A stretch of 64,000 nt of DNA from Methylobacterium sp. (GTDB lineage Bacteria; Pseudomonadota; Alphaproteobacteria; Rhizobiales; Beijerinckiaceae). Both the position numbers and the translations under genes were made by a program. How positions within the stretch are numbered: the first letter of the stretch is position 1; every line of letters begins with the position of its first letter. This document shows positions 1 through 8,350 of the stretch, in pieces. A model generated the notes under the pieces. That model did not search any database and had not been told where the DNA came from. It worked only from the letters and a program-made list of their open reading frames with translations. The DNA is taken from positions 175,192 to 239,191 of the forward strand of contig NZ_JAIETD010000028.1 in assembly GCF_019745455.1 (NCBI RefSeq). Direction: 5' to 3'.

Positions 1-1
1 G

Positions 2-559
2 ACGGATCCGGGCATCGTCCTCAAGGTCCGCGTGCTCCCGGCGGAGGAGATCGTCGCCGCGTTGATCTCGGGGACGGCGGATCTGGCGCTGGCCTACCGG
101 GTCCCGGCGAATCCGCGCCTCTCCTGCATCGCCGAATTCCAGCATCATCTCGGCGCGGTGATGGCCCCCGACCATCCGCTCAGTGGCCGCTGTCTCGTGC
201 GGATGGCCGATTGCCTCGACTACCCCCTCGTCGTCGCCGACCCGACCATGACCCTGCGCGACGTGCTCGAACTCCTCGTTCCGGAGGGCGCGAGCTTCGT
301 GCCCGCCGTCGAGACCAACTCGATCGAACTGATGAAGCGGCTCGCGCAGACCGCGCCTCACGTCACCTTCCTCAACCTGTCGGATGTGAGCGAGGAGTTG
401 CGCCGCGGTGTCCTCGCTTTCACGCCCCTCGCCGATGCCGGCGCCATCACCCAGACCGTCAGCCTGATGCGGCGGGCGCGCCCTCCCTTCGACGGACATG
501 TTCGATTGGTGGCGCAAAGGATCGAAGTCGCGTTCGAGAAGTACAGCGCGGTCGATTGA
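2..559 (+). CDS. LysR-family transcriptional regulator, C-terminal part
   Basis: The window opens inside this gene; 185 codons of its 3' end are present and the reading frame is open from base 2. The visible part is the effector-binding domain of a LysR-type regulator: the segment around LALAYRVPANPRL followed by APDHPL and a long stretch ending in a second alpha/beta subdomain. The N-terminal helix-turn-helix lies outside the window, so the target and the start cannot be judged. A GTG at 32 is an internal codon, not a start. Family assignment rests on domain resemblance only; the ligand is unknown. Confidence 0.75.
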   Translation, partial: TDPGIVLKVRVLPAEEIVAALISGTADLALAYRVPANPRLSCIAEFQHHLGAVMAPDHPLSGRCLVRMADCLDYPLVVADPTMTLRDVLELLVPEGASFVPAVETNSIELMKRLAQTAPHVTFLNLSDVSEELRRGVLAFTPLADAGAITQTVSLMRRARPPFDGHVRLVAQRIEVAFEKYSAVD

Positions 560-1009
560 GCGCGATCGCGAGGTCGGGCCGCCCCCTCCTCCAGAACCGC
601 GAGGGCGTCCTCTCGCCGCGGAACTGCGGCTGGGGCCGTCGGTGCGCAGCGTTCCCGGGAGCATCACCTTGCGACGTCTCCTTGCGGCATCACCGCGCCG
701 GAGCGCATCATGCGGTGGAACGTGACCAAGCACACATGTCGCAACAGAATCGTGTCAGTCCGGCTGCGGCATTGCACAAGATCGTTCAGCTCCTGAAAGT
801 AGCTGATTGAAAACCTTATTCTTCAGTAAATGCGGTGCTGAAGCTGGAATTCACTGATAAGCCAGCCGAGCGATCGAGCGTTTGCTGCATAGCACGCAGG
901 CATTCTTTGTTGTTTCTCAAGGCGGTCATGCTCAAAAGTTAGGAACCACGACGAGCGTGGCCTCTTATATCGGTCACCTGATCGAGGATCGATCAAGAGG
1001 AAGACCGCC
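560..1009. other. Intergenic region without a supported gene
   Basis: Short open frames cross this stretch but none has convincing codon use or a recognisable product. The part from about 730 to 1000 is visibly richer in A+T than its surroundings, as expected for a promoter region serving the small exported protein that starts at 1010. A purine-rich AAGAGGAAG about seven bases before that start is a plausible ribosome binding site. I cannot name a specific promoter or regulator site. Confidence 0.5.
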
Positions 1010-1261
1010 ATGACCGCCCGACTTCTCACCAACACCCTCGCCTTCGCGCTCAGCCTTTCGGCCGGCGCGGCCGTGGCGCAGAGCTACAATGCACCCGCCG
1101 GCATCCCGGCCGCCGTCGCCCCCGGCGGCCTGCAGGGCCGCGCCGCCGCTTACAATCTGGCCGAGGAAGCGCGAGGCTTCGGCCGCGTCGTCCGCGGCGA
1201 CGACGTGAGCACCGGCTCCGTCCGCAGCCGCCGCAGCGGAGCCGATGCCGGCCGCCGCTGA
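1010..1261 (+). CDS. Small exported protein of unknown function
   Basis: An 83-residue protein with a clear Sec signal peptide: positively charged start (MTARLL), hydrophobic core, and an AVAQ-S cleavage site near residues 22-24. The mature part is about 60 residues, rich in Ala, Gly and Arg, with no cysteines and no domain I recognise. The ATG at 1010 follows a good AAGAGGAAG ribosome binding site, and a GC-rich hairpin lies just after the stop, so the gene looks like a single-gene unit. It is probably a small periplasmic protein; its function is unknown. Confidence 0.6.
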   Translation: MTARLLTNTLAFALSLSAGAAVAQSYNAPAGIPAAVAPGGLQGRAAAYNLAEEARGFGRVVRGDDVSTGSVRSRRSGADAGRR

Positions 1262-1285
1262 CGGCGGACTCAAGTCGCCTGTCGG

Positions 1286-1316
1286 GGGCCGGCCTTCCCC
1301 AGGGGGAAGCCGGCCC
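1286..1316 (+). terminator. GC-rich hairpin, probable terminator
   Basis: Near-perfect inverted repeat (GGGCCGGCCTTCCCC against its partner GGGGGAAGCCGGCCC) with a one-base loop, 25 bases after the stop of the small exported protein. There is no immediate T run; the nearest T-rich stretch is about 15 bases further. It may stop transcription weakly or stabilise the 3' end. Confidence 0.5.
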
Positions 1317-1504
1317 TTCACGCTCCCGGTTTTTGGCGTTTCGCCGTGCACATACAGCGCGAATAATGAGCGGCGCCCTCGGCGCCGCTCCGGCGCGAAC
1401 GCGGTCAGGATGCCGCAAATCCCGGCTTCCAGGGTCAAGCTCGGCGGACGTAAGCTTCGCCTCGCAGGGTGCCGCAAGCGGAGCGCCCAAGGACGGGGCG
1501 ACCC

Positions 1505-2614
1505 ATGGTGGCGAACACTCCAATCTCTCGCAGGGCGTTCGTCGGCGGAGCCGCGGCACTCGGTGTGACCGGTCTGCTGCTCCCGCGAGCGCGCGCCGCC
1601 GGCAAGACCACGATCGGCTTCATCTATGTCGGGCCGAAGGACGATTACGGCTACAACCAGGCCCACGCCAAGGCGGCCGGCGCCCTCAAGGCGATTCCCG
1701 GCATCGAGGTGGTCGAGGAGGAGAACGTCCGCGAGACCATCGACGTCCAGAAGACCATGGAGAGCATGATCAACCTGGACGGCGCGAGCCTGATCTTCCC
1801 GACCTCTTTCGGCTACTACGACCCCCATGTCCTGATCGAGGCCAAGAAGTACCCGAAGGTCCAGTTCCGCCATTGCGGCGGTCTCTGGACCGACGCGAAC
1901 CCGAAGAATGCCGGTTCGTATTTCGGCTACATTATGCAGGGCCAGTACCTCAACGGCATCGCCGCCGCCCATGCCTCGAAGTCGAAGAAAATCGGCTTCG
2001 TCGCGGCGAAGCCGATTCCGCAGGTCCTGAACAACATCAACGGCTTCCTGCTCGGGGCGCGCAGCGTCGACCCTTCGATCACCTGCCAGGTCATCTTCAC
2101 CGGCGAGTGGTCGCTCGCGGTCAAGGAGGCGGAAGCGACCAACGCCCTCATTGATGGCGGCGCCGACGTCATCACCTGCCACGTCGACAGCCCAAAGGTG
2201 ACTGTAGAGACCGCCGTTCGCCGCGGCGCCTTCGTCTGCGGCTATCACGCCGACCAATCGGCCCTTGCCAAGGACAAGTACCTCACGGGCGCTGAGTGGA
2301 ACTGGACGCCGATCTACAAGAGCTTCGTCGCCGACATCCAGGCCGGCAAGGCGCCCCCGAACTTCCTGCGCGGCGGCCTGGCCGACGGCTTCGTGGCGAT
2401 GAGCCCGTACGGGCCGGGCATGTCGGACGCGTCTCGCAAGCAGGTCGACGCCGTGAAGGCCGAGATGATGAAGGGCGGCTTCTCGATCATCAAGGGACCG
2501 CTCAAGGACAACAAGGGCAAGGAGATCGCCGCTGCCGGCGCGGCGCTGGCCGAGAACGCCCTGGCGCTCGAAGGCACCAACTACCTCGTCGAGGGCGTGA
2601 AGGGGTCGGCGTAA
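1505..2614 (+). CDS. BMP-family ABC transporter substrate-binding protein, Tat-exported
   Basis: A 369-residue periplasmic binding protein of the basic membrane protein (PnrA-like, PF02608) family. Its N-terminus carries a twin-arginine signal (ISRRAFVGG, then a hydrophobic stretch ending in ARAAG), so it is probably exported folded. The mature start (KTTIGFIYVGPKDDYGYNQA) and the repeated alpha/beta pattern are typical of the family, whose characterised members bind purine nucleosides or related compounds. I chose the ATG at 1505 because it places the Tat motif close to the N-terminus; a GTG at 1469 would add 12 residues. No permease or ATPase gene is adjacent, so the transporter parts must lie elsewhere. 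The ligand cannot be read from the sequence. Confidence 0.85.
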   Translation: MVANTPISRRAFVGGAAALGVTGLLLPRARAAGKTTIGFIYVGPKDDYGYNQAHAKAAGALKAIPGIEVVEEENVRETIDVQKTMESMINLDGASLIFPTSFGYYDPHVLIEAKKYPKVQFRHCGGLWTDANPKNAGSYFGYIMQGQYLNGIAAAHASKSKKIGFVAAKPIPQVLNNINGFLLGARSVDPSITCQVIFTGEWSLAVKEAEATNALIDGGADVITCHVDSPKVTVETAVRRGAFVCGYHADQSALAKDKYLTGAEWNWTPIYKSFVADIQAGKAPPNFLRGGLADGFVAMSPYGPGMSDASRKQVDAVKAEMMKGGFSIIKGPLKDNKGKEIAAAGAALAENALALEGTNYLVEGVKGSA

Positions 2615-2621
2615 ATCTCTT

Positions 2622-3257
2622 TCAAATCGATGCGAAGCCGCGCTGAACGGCCGGCCGCTCCAGAAGCCGGTCGAGCCAGCGGCGAACGTGAGTCAGGCCG
2701 TCAAGATCGATGCCCTGCTTCTCGTGATACTTCGCCCAGGTCAGGATCGCGATGTCGGCGATGGAATACGCGCCGGCAACGTGATCCTGTGCGGAAAGCC
2801 GTTTGTCGAGAACGCCATAGAGGCGCACCGCCTCGTTCGTGAAACGATCGATGGCGTAGGGGATCTTCTCCTCCGCATAGATCCGGAAATGGTGGGTCTG
2901 GCCGAGCATCGGCCCGAACCCGGCGACCTGCCAGAACAGCCATTCGTCGACCGCCACCCGCGCCCGCTCATCCTGCGGGTACAGGCAGCCGGTCTTGCGG
3001 CCGAGATACTGCAGGATCGCGCCAGATTCGAAGACCGTGATCGGGGAACCGTCCGGCCCGTCGGGATCGAGGATGGCAGGGATCTTGTTGTTGGGCGACA
3101 AACTGAGGAAGTCCGGCGCCATCTGCTCGCCTTTCCCGATATTCACCGGCACCACACGGTAGGGCAGCCCGCACTCCTCGAGCATGATCGGGATCTTCCA
3201 GCCGTTCGGCGTGCTCCAGGTATGGACGTCGATTGCGTGTCCCGGTGCGGGTGCCAT
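2622..3257 (-). CDS. Glutathione S-transferase family protein (YfcG/Nu-class-like)
   Basis: A 211-residue protein with an N-terminal thioredoxin fold (HTWSTPNGWKIPIMLEE near residues 12-28; SPNNKIPAI with the conserved cis-Pro near 54-62; FESGAIL as the glutathione-contacting segment) and a C-terminal all-helical GST domain. The TPNG motif at the active site matches YfcG/YghU-type enzymes, which act as glutathione-dependent disulfide reductases. The ATG at 3257 was chosen because the fold begins a few residues later; an upstream ATG at 3302 would add 15 unsupported residues. It converges with the BMP gene, ends separated by 7 bases. Substrate unknown. Confidence 0.85.
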   Translation of the reverse strand: MAPAPGHAIDVHTWSTPNGWKIPIMLEECGLPYRVVPVNIGKGEQMAPDFLSLSPNNKIPAILDPDGPDGSPITVFESGAILQYLGRKTGCLYPQDERARVAVDEWLFWQVAGFGPMLGQTHHFRIYAEEKIPYAIDRFTNEAVRLYGVLDKRLSAQDHVAGAYSIADIAILTWAKYHEKQGIDLDGLTHVRRWLDRLLERPAVQRGFASI

Positions 3258-3513
3258 GCGCTGGGTTCCAGTGAGGTCGGTGTCGGTCGCGATCCGGAAC
3301 AAGCCGGATGACGGGCGGAAAGTTGCAGCTTAGTTCAGCTAGACCACGTCGCGGCCCCGGCTCAAGCGCCGCGATCGACGCGCCGGAAATCCTCCTCCAC
3401 AGGTGAGGACAGCGTAGGGTTGCAGAACGGGCGAATGCCGCTTGCCCTTCCCCGGTTCTTTCGGCTGAGATGGCGACTACCGTCGAGTAAGGCGGCTTGC
3501 GAGGATTCCGTCG

Positions 3514-3762
3514 ATGCTGCTTTGTCTCGTCCGCGCCGTTGTGATCGGCACATCGCTCATCGCGGCTCCCGCCCTGGCCCAGAGCCCCGCGCCCAAGGAA
3601 CCGAAGGAGATGACCGTCGGCCAGAGCGCGGCGCGCCAACGCCAGAAGACCTGCGGCGCACAGTGGCGGTCATTGTCGGTGAGCGAGAAGGCGACGCAGG
3701 GGCCGAAATGGCCGCAATACTTCAGCAAATGCGTCAAGAAGCTCAAGGAACAGAGGGCCTGA
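3514..3762 (+). CDS. Small secreted protein with two cysteines
   Basis: An 82-residue protein with an N-terminal signal peptide (hydrophobic residues 3-20, cleavage near ALAQS) and a lysine-rich mature part. Two cysteines sit in KTCGAQW and FSKCVKK about 25 residues apart, which could form one disulfide in the periplasm. The C(x)nW...W..F...C pattern resembles small PsiF-like exported proteins, but the similarity is loose. It lies between divergent or convergent genes with no operon partner. Function unknown. Confidence 0.6.
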   Translation: MLLCLVRAVVIGTSLIAAPALAQSPAPKEPKEMTVGQSAARQRQKTCGAQWRSLSVSEKATQGPKWPQYFSKCVKKLKEQRA

Positions 3763-3768
3763 GGCGCC

Positions 3769-4221
3769 TCACAGACGCTTGCGAAACCCTTCATGGCTGC
3801 GCTCGTAGCCGAGCCGGTCATAGAACCGATGCGCGTCGTGACGGCGATTGGACGAACTGAGTTCGAGCATCGCCGCACCGACATCGCGCGCCAGGACCTC
3901 GGCATAGCGGACCATCCGCTCGCCTATCCCGCGGGAGCGGCACTCGGCGCGGACCTGCACGCTCGCGAGCTTGGCCCGCCGCGCCCCATGTCCAACCAGG
4001 GTACTGAACAGGACGAGCTGGAACACGCCGGCGACGCAGCCCTCCTCCACCGCCACGAGGAGGCGGTTGTCGGTCGAAGCCGCGATGTCGGCGAAGGCAG
4101 CGCGGTAGGCGGCTTCGGTCTGCGGATTCCAGGCATCGCCGTGGCCGCCGAGGAAATCGGCCGCATAGAGGGCGACGATCTCGGAAAGATCGCCGGGTTC
4201 CGCGTTCCGGATCGTGAGCAT
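3769..4221 (-). CDS. GNAT-family N-acetyltransferase
   Basis: A 150-residue acetyltransferase of the GNAT fold. It opens with LTIRNAEPGD, the usual beta-1 strand, and has a central strand followed by the acetyl-CoA pyrophosphate-binding loop VRAECRSRGIGERM, which fits the (Q/R)xxGxG/A motif A. The end FYDRLGYERS is the typical motif B. I chose the ATG at 4221, directly before the first strand, rather than the longer ATG at 4281. It ends 6 bases after the opposing small secreted protein gene. Substrate unknown; small-molecule or amino-group acetylation is expected for the family. Confidence 0.85.
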   Translation of the reverse strand: MLTIRNAEPGDLSEIVALYAADFLGGHGDAWNPQTEAAYRAAFADIAASTDNRLLVAVEEGCVAGVFQLVLFSTLVGHGARRAKLASVQVRAECRSRGIGERMVRYAEVLARDVGAAMLELSSSNRRHDAHRFYDRLGYERSHEGFRKRL

Positions 4222-4322
4222 CGGCACCTCGCAGCGCGGGTTCGCGTCGCCTATCACGAACACGCCGGGCCTCGAAGGCATTGACGTTTCGCCCAGGCGA
4301 GCCCCCCTCCACCGGATCGAGC

Positions 4323-4760
4323 ATGGACGCGGAACGACGATACCTGCAGCGCGCGGTCGCCGTGACCGCTCTCATCCCGGTGATCGGCGGGGCGTACGGC
4401 GTCCTCTTCGGAATCGACGGGATCTGGCGGTCCGGCTTCGCCGACATCTCCGCCGACAGCCATTTTCGCTATCTCTCCGGCCTGCTGATGGGCATCGGCA
4501 TCCTGTTCTGGACCTGCGTGCCGGGTATCGAGACCAAGACGGATCTGTTCCGGTTCCTGACGCTCGTCGTCGTTCTCGGCGGCCTGTCGCGGCTGCTCGG
4601 GCTCTACCTGACTGGAGTGCCGTCCCTGGTAATGATGGGCGCGCTCGGCGTCGAGCTCGTGCTCACCCCGCTCCTGTGCCTCTGGCAAGCGCGGGTCGCC
4701 CGCAGGGCCGAGGACGAGGCTCTTCCGGACGAGGCTCTTCCGGACGAGGTCGACCGATGA
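4323..4760 (+). CDS. DUF4345-type small membrane protein
   Basis: A 145-residue protein with four predicted transmembrane helices and the DYFRYLSGLL-like segment (here SHFRYLSGLLMGIG) typical of DUF4345 proteins, whose function is unknown. The C-terminal tail is charged and contains two exact copies of the five residues EALPD, encoded by a tandem 15-bp repeat at 4716-4745. The stop codon overlaps the start of the next gene (ATGA at 4757-4760), so it is translationally coupled to the FUSC transporter. This makes it the first gene of the efflux operon. Confidence 0.75.
   Translation: MDAERRYLQRAVAVTALIPVIGGAYGVLFGIDGIWRSGFADISADSHFRYLSGLLMGIGILFWTCVPGIETKTDLFRFLTLVVVLGGLSRLLGLYLTGVPSLVMMGALGVELVLTPLLCLWQARVARRAEDEALPDEALPDEVDR
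4716..4745 (+). repeat. Tandem 15-bp repeat inside the DUF4345 gene
   Basis: GAGGCTCTTCCGGAC occurs twice head to tail with no mismatch, coding EALPD-EALPD in the cytoplasmic tail. Exact identity suggests a recent slippage duplication or a variable-number site. Confidence 0.9.
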
Positions 4761-6769
4761 GCGAGGCTGCCGCGCCGCGTCTCGACGGGACCCTCGCGCG
4801 GATTGACAGCCTGTTGCCGCCCGCCTCGGCTTTCGCCTTCGCCCTGCGGATCTGGATCGCCATGATGCTCGCCCTCTGCGCGGCGTTCTGGCTGCAGCTC
4901 TCCGGCGCCTCCTCGGCCGCGGTCTGCGTCGCGATCCTGGCGCAGCCGAGACGCGGACAAGCCCTGTCGAAAGCGGTCTACCGGTTTCTCGGCACGCTCG
5001 TCGGCGCTGTGGTGGCGGTGGCGATGATCGGCCTGTTCGCGCAGGACAGGGTACTACTGCTCGTCTCTTTCGCCTGCTGGCTCAGCCTCTGCGTCTACGC
5101 CGCTCACTTCCTGCAGGACACGCGCGCCTACGGCGCCATGCTGTCGGGCTACACGGTGGCCATCATCGCCATCGCCCATATCGACGCGCCGCAGGCGACC
5201 TTCGAGGCCGCCATCGACCGCGTCGCTGCGATCGTCCTTGGAATCGTCGCCGTCACGCTGATCAACGATGCGCTCGGCGCGCCGCGAGTCTCGACGTCTC
5301 TGCGGACCAGCCTCGCCGAGGTCCGGGACGCCGCGATGGACTTCGTCAGCGAGACCCTGACGAAGGCCGATCCTGGGGCGGAGCGCACATCCGCCCTGAT
5401 CCGACGCATCGCCGCCCTGCGCAGCGACGCTGGTGCCGTCCGCAGCGAGTCCGGTGACGGCGCGAACCGCTCGGCCGGCGCGCGCAGTGTCATCGCCGCG
5501 CTCTACGAGATGATCGCGGCCGCACGGACGTTCAGGGAGGCGCAGGGCCGCCTCGAAATGACGAACCCGTCGGTGGCGGAGGCACGGGAGCTCTGCCTCC
5601 GGCTGACCGAGGCGGGGTCTGGCGACGCTCCCGGGACAGTGGCCGATCGGATCGGCGCGCTCGTCGACACGGCCGTGGCCGAGGGCGAGGATCTCGGCAT
5701 ACTCCTGGCCTTGCAGCGCGCCAGAGACGTATCGGAAGCGATGATCCATGTCCGCGGCGGATGGAGGGCCTTCGAGACAGGATGCCGGCCGCTGCGCGAC
5801 GTGCCCTTGCCCACTCACCGCGACGTCCCCGTCGCCCTGCGGGGAGCCGCCCGGGTGGCGCTGGCCTTCGGCCTCACCGCGCTGTTCTTCGTGAGCACCG
5901 GCTGGCCCGGCACCTCCTTCGCCCTCGTCCAGGTCGCCGCGCAGGGAGCCCTCTCGTCGATCGCGCCGAACCCGAAGGCCTTCGCCCGAGGCGTCATGAT
6001 CGGCATGCCGCTCGCCGCTCTTTGTGCCGGGTTCGTCCTCTTCGTCATGCTGTCGGGCGTCCAGGGCTTTCCGCTCCTGGCGCTGGCCATGGCGCCGGTG
6101 GTGTTCTGCGCATGCCTCCTCAGCCTCAATCCGGCGACCTTCCCGGTCGGCTTCATCTTGCTGGTGTTCTTCCCCGTCCTGCTCTCACCCTCGAACCCGC
6201 AGAGCTACGACCCAGAGGCCTTCCTCGGCAACGCCTTCCTCGTGGTGGTCGCCGCCGCGATCCTCGCCGCCACGGTTCGGGTGATCCTGCCGGTGACGCC
6301 GGCGCAGCACCGGGCCATCGCCCTCGATTCCGCCCGTCGCTCCCTCGCCGCCGCCCTCGCCGGAGAGGGCGGCGACGCCACCACACGGACCAGCCTCAAC
6401 AGCGACCGCCTGCTGCAGTTCGCGCAGTGGAGCTCGGGCAGCGGCGCGGTGAGGGCGATGGCCCTCGACCACGCCTTCGCCCTGTCGCGGCTGGAGGCCG
6501 CCGCCGCCCGCGCCCACGGGCAGCTCCGGCTCATCGCACACGACCCCGGCCTCTCCCACCTCGCCGAGCGGAGCGGCCGCGCCATCGTCGAGGCCGATAG
6601 CGGGGCGATGACGGCGGCGGCCGGAGGCCTCGTGGCGGCCGGAGGGGAGGCGGACGCGATCACCCGCGAGCGGATCGTTCGCGCCGCGAGCGACCTCCTC
6701 GCCGTGGCCGCCCTCCTGCGGGGCTACGCTCGTTTCCTGCGCCGGCTGGGGATCGCCGATGTTTCATGA
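4757..6769 (+). CDS. FUSC-family efflux protein (AaeB-like)
   Basis: A 670-residue inner-membrane protein of the fusaric acid resistance / aromatic acid exporter family. It has the characteristic two-part layout: a first block of about six membrane helices (residues ~25-170, from FALRIWIAMMLALC to the VTLINDALGAPR segment), a long soluble helical region (~175-350), a second membrane block (~360-530) and a C-terminal soluble tail. The ATG at 4757 overlaps the stop of the preceding gene. The next two genes (DUF1656 and HlyD) complete an AaeXAB-like system, in which the membrane fusion protein links this transporter to an outer-membrane channel. Exported substrates are probably aromatic or weak organic acids by family; not shown here. 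Confidence 0.88.
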   Translation: MSEAAAPRLDGTLARIDSLLPPASAFAFALRIWIAMMLALCAAFWLQLSGASSAAVCVAILAQPRRGQALSKAVYRFLGTLVGAVVAVAMIGLFAQDRVLLLVSFACWLSLCVYAAHFLQDTRAYGAMLSGYTVAIIAIAHIDAPQATFEAAIDRVAAIVLGIVAVTLINDALGAPRVSTSLRTSLAEVRDAAMDFVSETLTKADPGAERTSALIRRIAALRSDAGAVRSESGDGANRSAGARSVIAALYEMIAAARTFREAQGRLEMTNPSVAEARELCLRLTEAGSGDAPGTVADRIGALVDTAVAEGEDLGILLALQRARDVSEAMIHVRGGWRAFETGCRPLRDVPLPTHRDVPVALRGAARVALAFGLTALFFVSTGWPGTSFALVQVAAQGALSSIAPNPKAFARGVMIGMPLAALCAGFVLFVMLSGVQGFPLLALAMAPVVFCACLLSLNPATFPVGFILLVFFPVLLSPSNPQSYDPEAFLGNAFLVVVAAAILAATVRVILPVTPAQHRAIALDSARRSLAAALAGEGGDATTRTSLNSDRLLQFAQWSSGSGAVRAMALDHAFALSRLEAAAARAHGQLRLIAHDPGLSHLAERSGRAIVEADSGAMTAAAGGLVAAGGEADAITRERIVRAASDLLAVAALLRGYARFLRRLGIADVS

Positions 6770-6953
6770 CATCGACCTCGGCGGCGTGCTGGTCTCGCCG
6801 TTCCTCGGCTATGCGCTTGGGGCGCTGATCCTGCTCACGCTCTTCCGGCGGGCCTTCGCCGGCCTGCGACTCGCCCGCTACGTCGCCAACCCGCCGCTCG
6901 CCGAAGCCGGGATCTACATCTGTCTCCTCGCCCTCCTGATCGTGTTGCTGTGA
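6759..6953 (+). CDS. DUF1656 small membrane protein (AaeX-like)
   Basis: A 64-residue protein with two hydrophobic segments (residues ~9-28 and ~45-64) and the FHDIDLGGVLVSPF opening typical of DUF1656/AaeX. It overlaps the FUSC gene by 11 bases and its stop codon overlaps the next start region, so the three genes are coupled. Members of this family are nearly always found between a FUSC transporter and a HlyD-type fusion protein; the exact role is not established. Confidence 0.85.
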   Translation: MFHDIDLGGVLVSPFLGYALGALILLTLFRRAFAGLRLARYVANPPLAEAGIYICLLALLIVLL

Positions 6954-7948
6954 TGCCAGACGAGACCCTGCCCGCCCCTCCCCGCCCCCGGAGCCTCGCG
7001 CGCCTCGGCCGGCTGGTGGTGACCGGGCTGATCCTCTGCGCCGCCCTCGCCGCGGCGATCGTGGTCTGGCGCTTCTACGTCGTCGCGCCCTGGACTCGCG
7101 ACGGGCGGGTCCGGGTTCAGGTCGCGAGCGTGGCGCCCCAGGTCTCGGGCCAGATCGCCGAGCTGCGCGTGGCCGACAACCAGGCGGTCAGGCGCGGCGA
7201 CGTGCTCTACGTGATCGAGCCGGCGGATTTCGAGATCGCCATCGCGCAGGCCGAGGCCGAGGTCGATAACAGGGAGGCCGACCTCCAGGTGAAGCGCACC
7301 CAGGCGGCGCGGCGCGAGGCCCTTTCCACCCTCTCGACCTCGATCGAGGAGAAGCAGCAATATGCCGGCACCGCCAAGATCGCCGAGGCGGCGCTTGCCT
7401 CGGCCAAGGCACAGCTGAGGAAGGCCAAGCTCGATCTCGAACGGGCGCAGGTGCGCTCCCCGGTCAACGGCCGCGTCACCAACCTCCTGCTGCGGGCCGG
7501 CGACTACGCCAGCACCGGCACCGTCAACGTCGCCGTGATCGACACCGATTCCTTCTGGATCGACGGCTATTTCGAGGAGACCAAGATGGCGGCAATCCAT
7601 GTCGGCGATCGGGCGATCGCCGAACTGATGGGCTATGCCGAACCGGTCTCCGGGACGGTGGAGAGCATCACCCTCGGCATCAGCACCGGGAATGCCGCGC
7701 CGAGCACGCAGGGGCTGCCCAATGTCGACCCGGTCTACACCTGGGTGCGCCTCGCCCAGCGGGTGCCCGTCCGCATCCGCATCGACCATGTGCCGGATGG
7801 CGTCGCCCTCGTCGCGGGCATGACCGCGACGGTCTCGGTGGGCGAGACCGGCGGCCCTGCCCGCACTTGGCTCCAGGGCTTGCGTCGGCAGGTGGCAGGC
7901 ATGATTCCAGCCCCATCGGACACGGCTCCCACAACCGCCAAGCGTTGA
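6953..7948 (+). CDS. HlyD-family membrane fusion protein (AaeA/EmrA-like)
   Basis: A 331-residue periplasmic adaptor with one N-terminal membrane anchor (residues ~20-42), a barrel-sandwich (lipoyl-like) domain split by a helical hairpin (QVSGQIAELRV ... SPVNGRVTNLLLRAGDY), and a beta-barrel domain with the conserved SFWIDGYFEETK segment. It is expected to bridge the FUSC transporter to an outer-membrane factor. The ATG at 6953 is preceded by an in-frame GTG at 6950; I took the ATG. No outer-membrane factor gene is in the window, so a TolC-type protein encoded elsewhere is assumed. Confidence 0.9.
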   Translation: MPDETLPAPPRPRSLARLGRLVVTGLILCAALAAAIVVWRFYVVAPWTRDGRVRVQVASVAPQVSGQIAELRVADNQAVRRGDVLYVIEPADFEIAIAQAEAEVDNREADLQVKRTQAARREALSTLSTSIEEKQQYAGTAKIAEAALASAKAQLRKAKLDLERAQVRSPVNGRVTNLLLRAGDYASTGTVNVAVIDTDSFWIDGYFEETKMAAIHVGDRAIAELMGYAEPVSGTVESITLGISTGNAAPSTQGLPNVDPVYTWVRLAQRVPVRIRIDHVPDGVALVAGMTATVSVGETGGPARTWLQGLRRQVAGMIPAPSDTAPTTAKR

Positions 7949-8350
7949 GGGGATATGTTGCGACGCATCGAAACCACGGGCAAGTTATTCATCTCAATAG
8001 GATGCAGTGCAGCATGATGGATGCCGGCAGAAATACTTAACCTTGGCTGCGAAACTCGCGCTTGACGAGCGCAAAGGACCGCCGCAATCTCATCCTGTGC
8101 TTCGCCGACGAAGCACAGAGAAGCCGGAGGTGCAGTATTCGATGCTGTCCTAATGGCCAACGCTGAAGGAGACAGGAATGACTCCACCCCAGCAGGACGC
8201 TGCCGAGATCGCGACGGGACCGGTTCGGCCCGAGGCGTAGCAGCTTAGCGCGAACACCACGACGGAAGCGGCTCCAGGGGCGCAGAAGCGGCCGGCACGG
8301 CACGACTTCGAACACGCATCAGCCCCACTTCAAGCCGCTTCCGCCGCGGG
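7949..8350. other. Intergenic region between efflux operon and gatB
   Basis: About 400 bases between the end of the HlyD gene and the convergent end of gatB. The first half is less GC-rich than the genes. No terminator hairpin with a T run was found. One very short frame (8178-8240, see its own entry) has a strong ribosome binding site. Longer open frames on the minus strand here have no recognisable product. Confidence 0.5.
8178..8240 (+). CDS. Possible 20-residue ORF behind a strong ribosome binding site
   Basis: ATG at 8178 is preceded by AAGGAG seven bases upstream, the best ribosome binding site in this gap. The frame encodes only 20 residues (MTPPQQDAAE...) before TAG. It may be the 5' end of a decayed gene, a small protein or chance; I see no homologue by eye. 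Confidence 0.2.
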   Translation: MTPPQQDAAEIATGPVRPEA

